Below the pieces are notes generated by a model. It had not been told where the DNA came from. It searched no databases and was given only the letters and a program-made list of their open reading frames with translations. Shown piece after piece: positions 14,207-15,998 of a stretch of DNA of 15,998 bases. The stretch covers positions 1 to 15,998 of the forward strand of contig CANNCG010000018.1 in the NCBI GenBank assembly GCA_947502965.1. Reading direction: 5' to 3'. Each line of letters begins with the position of its first letter. Position 1 is the stretch's first letter. The translations under genes and the position numbers were made by a program. Source of the stretch: a bacterium (GTDB taxonomy: Bacteria > Margulisbacteria > Marinamargulisbacteria > SXXA01).

Positions 14207-15653
14207 AATTATGGCTTTGGACCTGGGTACGACGGGAAATCGGGCAATCGTTTTTGATGAAAAAGGAGATATCGTGGCCTCTGCCTATGCAGAATTTCCC
14301 CAATACTTTCCTCAGCCTGGATGGGTAGATCATGATGCCTTGGAGATTTGGTATTCTTTGCAACAGGTCATGCGCAAGGTGGCGCGTGGGACGTCTTTTT
14401 CTGCTATTGGCATTGCCAATCAACGGGAAACGGCGGTGGTCTGGGACAGGGCTACGGGGATGCCCATTCACAATGCGATTGTCTGGCAATGCCGCCGTAC
14501 AGCGGACATCTGTACTCGCCTCAAAGAAACGCATGAAAGTGTGGTTCAGGCCAAGACAGGTTTGTGGATAGACCCCTATTTTTCTGCCACCAAAATCGCG
14601 TGGATACTCGACCATGTGCCAGGTGCCCGAAAGGCGGCAGAATCGGGGAAGTTGGCATGTGGGACCATCGACACATGGATCATTTGGAAACTGACCAAGG
14701 GGCAGGTGCATGCGACAGACCCCAGCAATGCGTCGCGAACCTTGCTCTATGATATTCACGAGGGGCGTTTTTCACCGTTTTTGATGGATCTCTTTGGCGT
14801 CCCTGCGTGCATGTTGCCAGAAGTCAGGCCCAGCAATGGTGACTTTGGAAAAATGTGTACAGGGGTGCCTATCTGTGGGGTGATTGGGGATCAGCAGGCT
14901 GCTTTGTTTGCCCAGACAGGGCTGGCCAAAGGGGTGGTCAAAAATACCTATGGGACGGGACTTTTTCTCATGGCGCCGCTCGCGCGTGCAGCCGTTTCGA
15001 CACCTGGAAGATTGTTGACAACGGTGGGCTGGTCTTTGTCTGGGGACCCCTATCCACAGTATGCGATAGAGGGCAGTGTCTTTACTGGTGGGGCGTTGTT
15101 GCAATGGCTTCGTGATGGGTTGGGACTCATTGCCGCTGCCTCAGAATCGGAGGCCTTGGCGAGAACCGTGCCTGACAATGGGGATGTCTACTGTGTTCCT
15201 GCGCTGACAGGATTGGGCGCGCCGTATTGGGATCCCTATGCCCGAGGGCTGCTTATTGGAATGACGCGGGGGACGACGAAGGCCCATATTGTGCGGGCGT
15301 CCTTGGAAAGTTTGGCGTATCAGACGCGGGATATGGTGGCGGCTATGTCGCCAGCTTTGGGTGTTCCCCTGACCGCTTTGCGGGTAGATGGTGGGGCCTG
15401 TGCCAATGATTGGTTGATGCAATTTCAAGCGAATATTTTGGGAATTCCTGTAGACAGGCCCAAGGTGTTGGAAACCACAGCGCTGGGTGCAGCGGCGATG
15501 GCGGGGATAGGCGCGGGTTTTTGGACTTTATCAGATCTGCCTGGCTTGCGTCATTCGGCGCGGATATTTGAGCCCACCATGTCGGAGGATGAGGCGGATG
15601 CTTTGTATACCCGATGGCAATCGGCTTTGCAGCGGAGTTTGGGGTGGGCATAG
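14199..15653 (+). CDS. glpK: Glycerol kinase
   Basis: This cytoplasmic FGGY-family kinase makes sn-glycerol 3-phosphate from glycerol and ATP, feeding lipid synthesis or the triose pool. At 484 residues it is near normal length. Motifs are ALDLGTTGNRAIVFD (6-20), FPQPGWVDHD (37-46), IGIANQRET (70-78), WIDPYFSATKIAW (123-135), GTIDTW (155-160), DPSNASRT (174-181), GDQQAAL with catalytic base D231 (230-236), NTYGTG (249-254) and DGGACANDW. The start is TTG 14199, because GAGG lies 7 bases before it and the N-terminal strand needs SRIMALD; the ATG at 14211 is 19 bases from that RBS. The loop before GDQQAA is shortened (KMCTGVPICGVIGD), lacking the E. coli GGTR fructose-bisphosphate loop. No glpF or glpD is in view. 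Confidence 0.95.
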   Translation: MSRIMALDLGTTGNRAIVFDEKGDIVASAYAEFPQYFPQPGWVDHDALEIWYSLQQVMRKVARGTSFSAIGIANQRETAVVWDRATGMPIHNAIVWQCRRTADICTRLKETHESVVQAKTGLWIDPYFSATKIAWILDHVPGARKAAESGKLACGTIDTWIIWKLTKGQVHATDPSNASRTLLYDIHEGRFSPFLMDLFGVPACMLPEVRPSNGDFGKMCTGVPICGVIGDQQAALFAQTGLAKGVVKNTYGTGLFLMAPLARAAVSTPGRLLTTVGWSLSGDPYPQYAIEGSVFTGGALLQWLRDGLGLIAAASESEALARTVPDNGDVYCVPALTGLGAPYWDPYARGLLIGMTRGTTKAHIVRASLESLAYQTRDMVAAMSPALGVPLTALRVDGGACANDWLMQFQANILGIPVDRPKVLETTALGAAAMAGIGAGFWTLSDLPGLRHSARIFEPTMSEDEADALYTRWQSALQRSLGWA

Positions 15654-15752
15654 GGGTTATACCAAACCGGTTAGAAATTTAGAGGCCGATAGGACTCGTA
15701 CGCTGTCGCGCATCCAAGCGGCGTTGAGGGGTGAAAACTAGGGGGATCCAAA

Positions 15753-15768
15753 GGGCTAGATAGTTACC
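15753..15768 (+). repeat. Right copy of 16-base direct repeat
   Basis: GGGCTAGATAGTTACC, identical to 136-151 and in the same orientation, 15.6 kb away, again in non-coding DNA and preceded by G-rich sequence (GGGGG at 15741-15745). Confidence 0.5.
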
Positions 15769-15784
15769 GCACAAAAAGGGCGAA

Positions 15785-15910
15785 ATGCGCTGGCGTAGCA
15801 AAAAGCCCATGTTGGGGTGCGCCTTCCGTTGGGAAAGCGAGTGTCAGCTCATTGTCATGATCCCGAAAAAAATAATGAAATTTTTAAGCCAATTTTCCGA
15901 TAACCTATAA
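15785..15910 (+). CDS. Candidate 41-residue small protein
   Basis: The ATG at 15785 follows AAAAAGGG at 4-base spacing and opens 41 codons to TAA at 15908-15910. The product begins MRWRSKKPML, is basic, and has a short hydrophobic stretch (CQLIVMIPK) and two Cys. An in-frame TAG lies just upstream, so it is not the tail of a longer frame. No homology is recognised. The only support is the RBS and the open frame; it may be a gene remnant. Confidence 0.3.
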   Translation: MRWRSKKPMLGCAFRWESECQLIVMIPKKIMKFLSQFSDNL

Positions 15911-15927
15911 AAGCGCACTATGCGCTT
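15911..15927 (+). promoter_or_regulatory. Stem-loop before the leader-like ORF
   Basis: A perfect 7-bp stem, AAGCGCA with TGCGCTT, around loop CTA, is followed by GTCTTTT. It starts right after the stop of the 41-codon ORF and ends 8 bases before the next Shine-Dalgarno site. It could be a weak terminator or attenuator. Confidence 0.4.
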
Positions 15928-15947
15928 GTCTTTTAAGGAGATCTACT

Positions 15948-15992
15948 ATGAATAAAAGGGTCAGCATGCATAAACCGATAACATCATGGTAA
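15948..15992 (+). CDS. 14-codon leader-like ORF
   Basis: A strong Shine-Dalgarno site, AAGGAG (15935-15940), sits 7 bases before ATG 15948. The frame encodes only MNKRVSMHKPITSW before TAA at 15990-15992. An ATG at 15986 in another frame overlaps the stop (ATGGTAA) and could open the next gene, which is cut by the window edge. A leader peptide coupled to a downstream gene is one reading. Another is the start of a gene broken by frameshift. Confidence 0.4.
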   Translation: MNKRVSMHKPITSW

Positions 15993-15998
15993 AAAGCT

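Larger units (their letters stand above)
15654..15947. other. Intergenic region downstream of glpK
   Basis: There is no recognisable protein or structured RNA family in these 294 bases. They hold the second copy of the 16-base repeat, a 41-codon candidate ORF (15785-15910) and a stem-loop (15911-15927). No intrinsic terminator is evident right after glpK. The stretch 15660-15750 shows nothing I can name. Confidence 0.5.

Noticed and set aside
14121..14759. 212-codon minus-strand frame opposite glpK
   Set aside because: It is a shadow of the glycerol kinase gene, whose motifs are intact on the plus strand.
15654..15784. Possible structured RNA or tRNA after glpK
   Set aside because: I could not form a cloverleaf, find a T-loop or recognise conserved RNA motifs. 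Only scattered short pairings are present.
1..15998. CRISPR array, prophage, transposase or defence island
   Set aside because: There are no regularly spaced repeats, no transposase or integrase motifs and no recognised defence genes. Apart from the metalloprotease-like pair and small ORFs, the genes are housekeeping.

Overview
The window reads as chromosomal DNA of a Gram-negative bacterium, close to half GC by eye. Most genes have clear Shine-Dalgarno sites (AAGGAG or AGGAGG forms), and at least one, glpK, uses a TTG start. The lineage is not settled. The SucA N-terminus and the long (about 570-residue) PPi-phosphofructokinase resemble forms I associate with Bacteroidota, Chlamydiota and some host-associated bacteria, but the strong SD sites are unusual for typical Bacteroidota. 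I do not name a genus.

Layout. Bases 1-237 are non-coding with stacked stem-loops. Bases 238-5555 (minus) hold a compact sucA-sucB-lpd operon, which supplies all three subunits of the 2-oxoglutarate dehydrogenase complex. A 277-base divergent gap separates it from xseA (plus, 5833-6981), the exonuclease VII large subunit. xseA converges on a minus-strand pair (6976-10171) of unfamiliar proteins that are clearly paralogous to each other and carry HExGH...ExxAD zinc-protease-like motifs. The two genes end over a shared 36-base palindrome that looks like a bidirectional terminator. Upstream of the pair is a small Ser/Ala/Gly-rich, probably disordered protein gene with an excellent RBS. On the plus strand from 10757 come a BaxI_1-type seven-helix membrane protein, a zinc/manganese-type ABC substrate-binding protein, PPi-dependent phosphofructokinase (pfp) and glycerol kinase (glpK). 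The last 345 bases carry a long-spaced 16-base repeat shared with the left end, a 41-codon candidate ORF, a stem-loop, and a 14-residue leader-like ORF whose stop overlaps a possible next start at the window edge.

The metabolic genes give a TCA-cycle step, reversible PPi-linked glycolysis/gluconeogenesis and glycerol entry. The least explained content is the tandem metalloprotease-like pair with its small disordered neighbour. Also unexplained are the three tightly packed hairpins with GGC-NNN-GCC tips between the BaxI_1 gene and the metal-binding protein gene. The third hairpin appears to be both a terminator and the coding sequence of a signal peptide.
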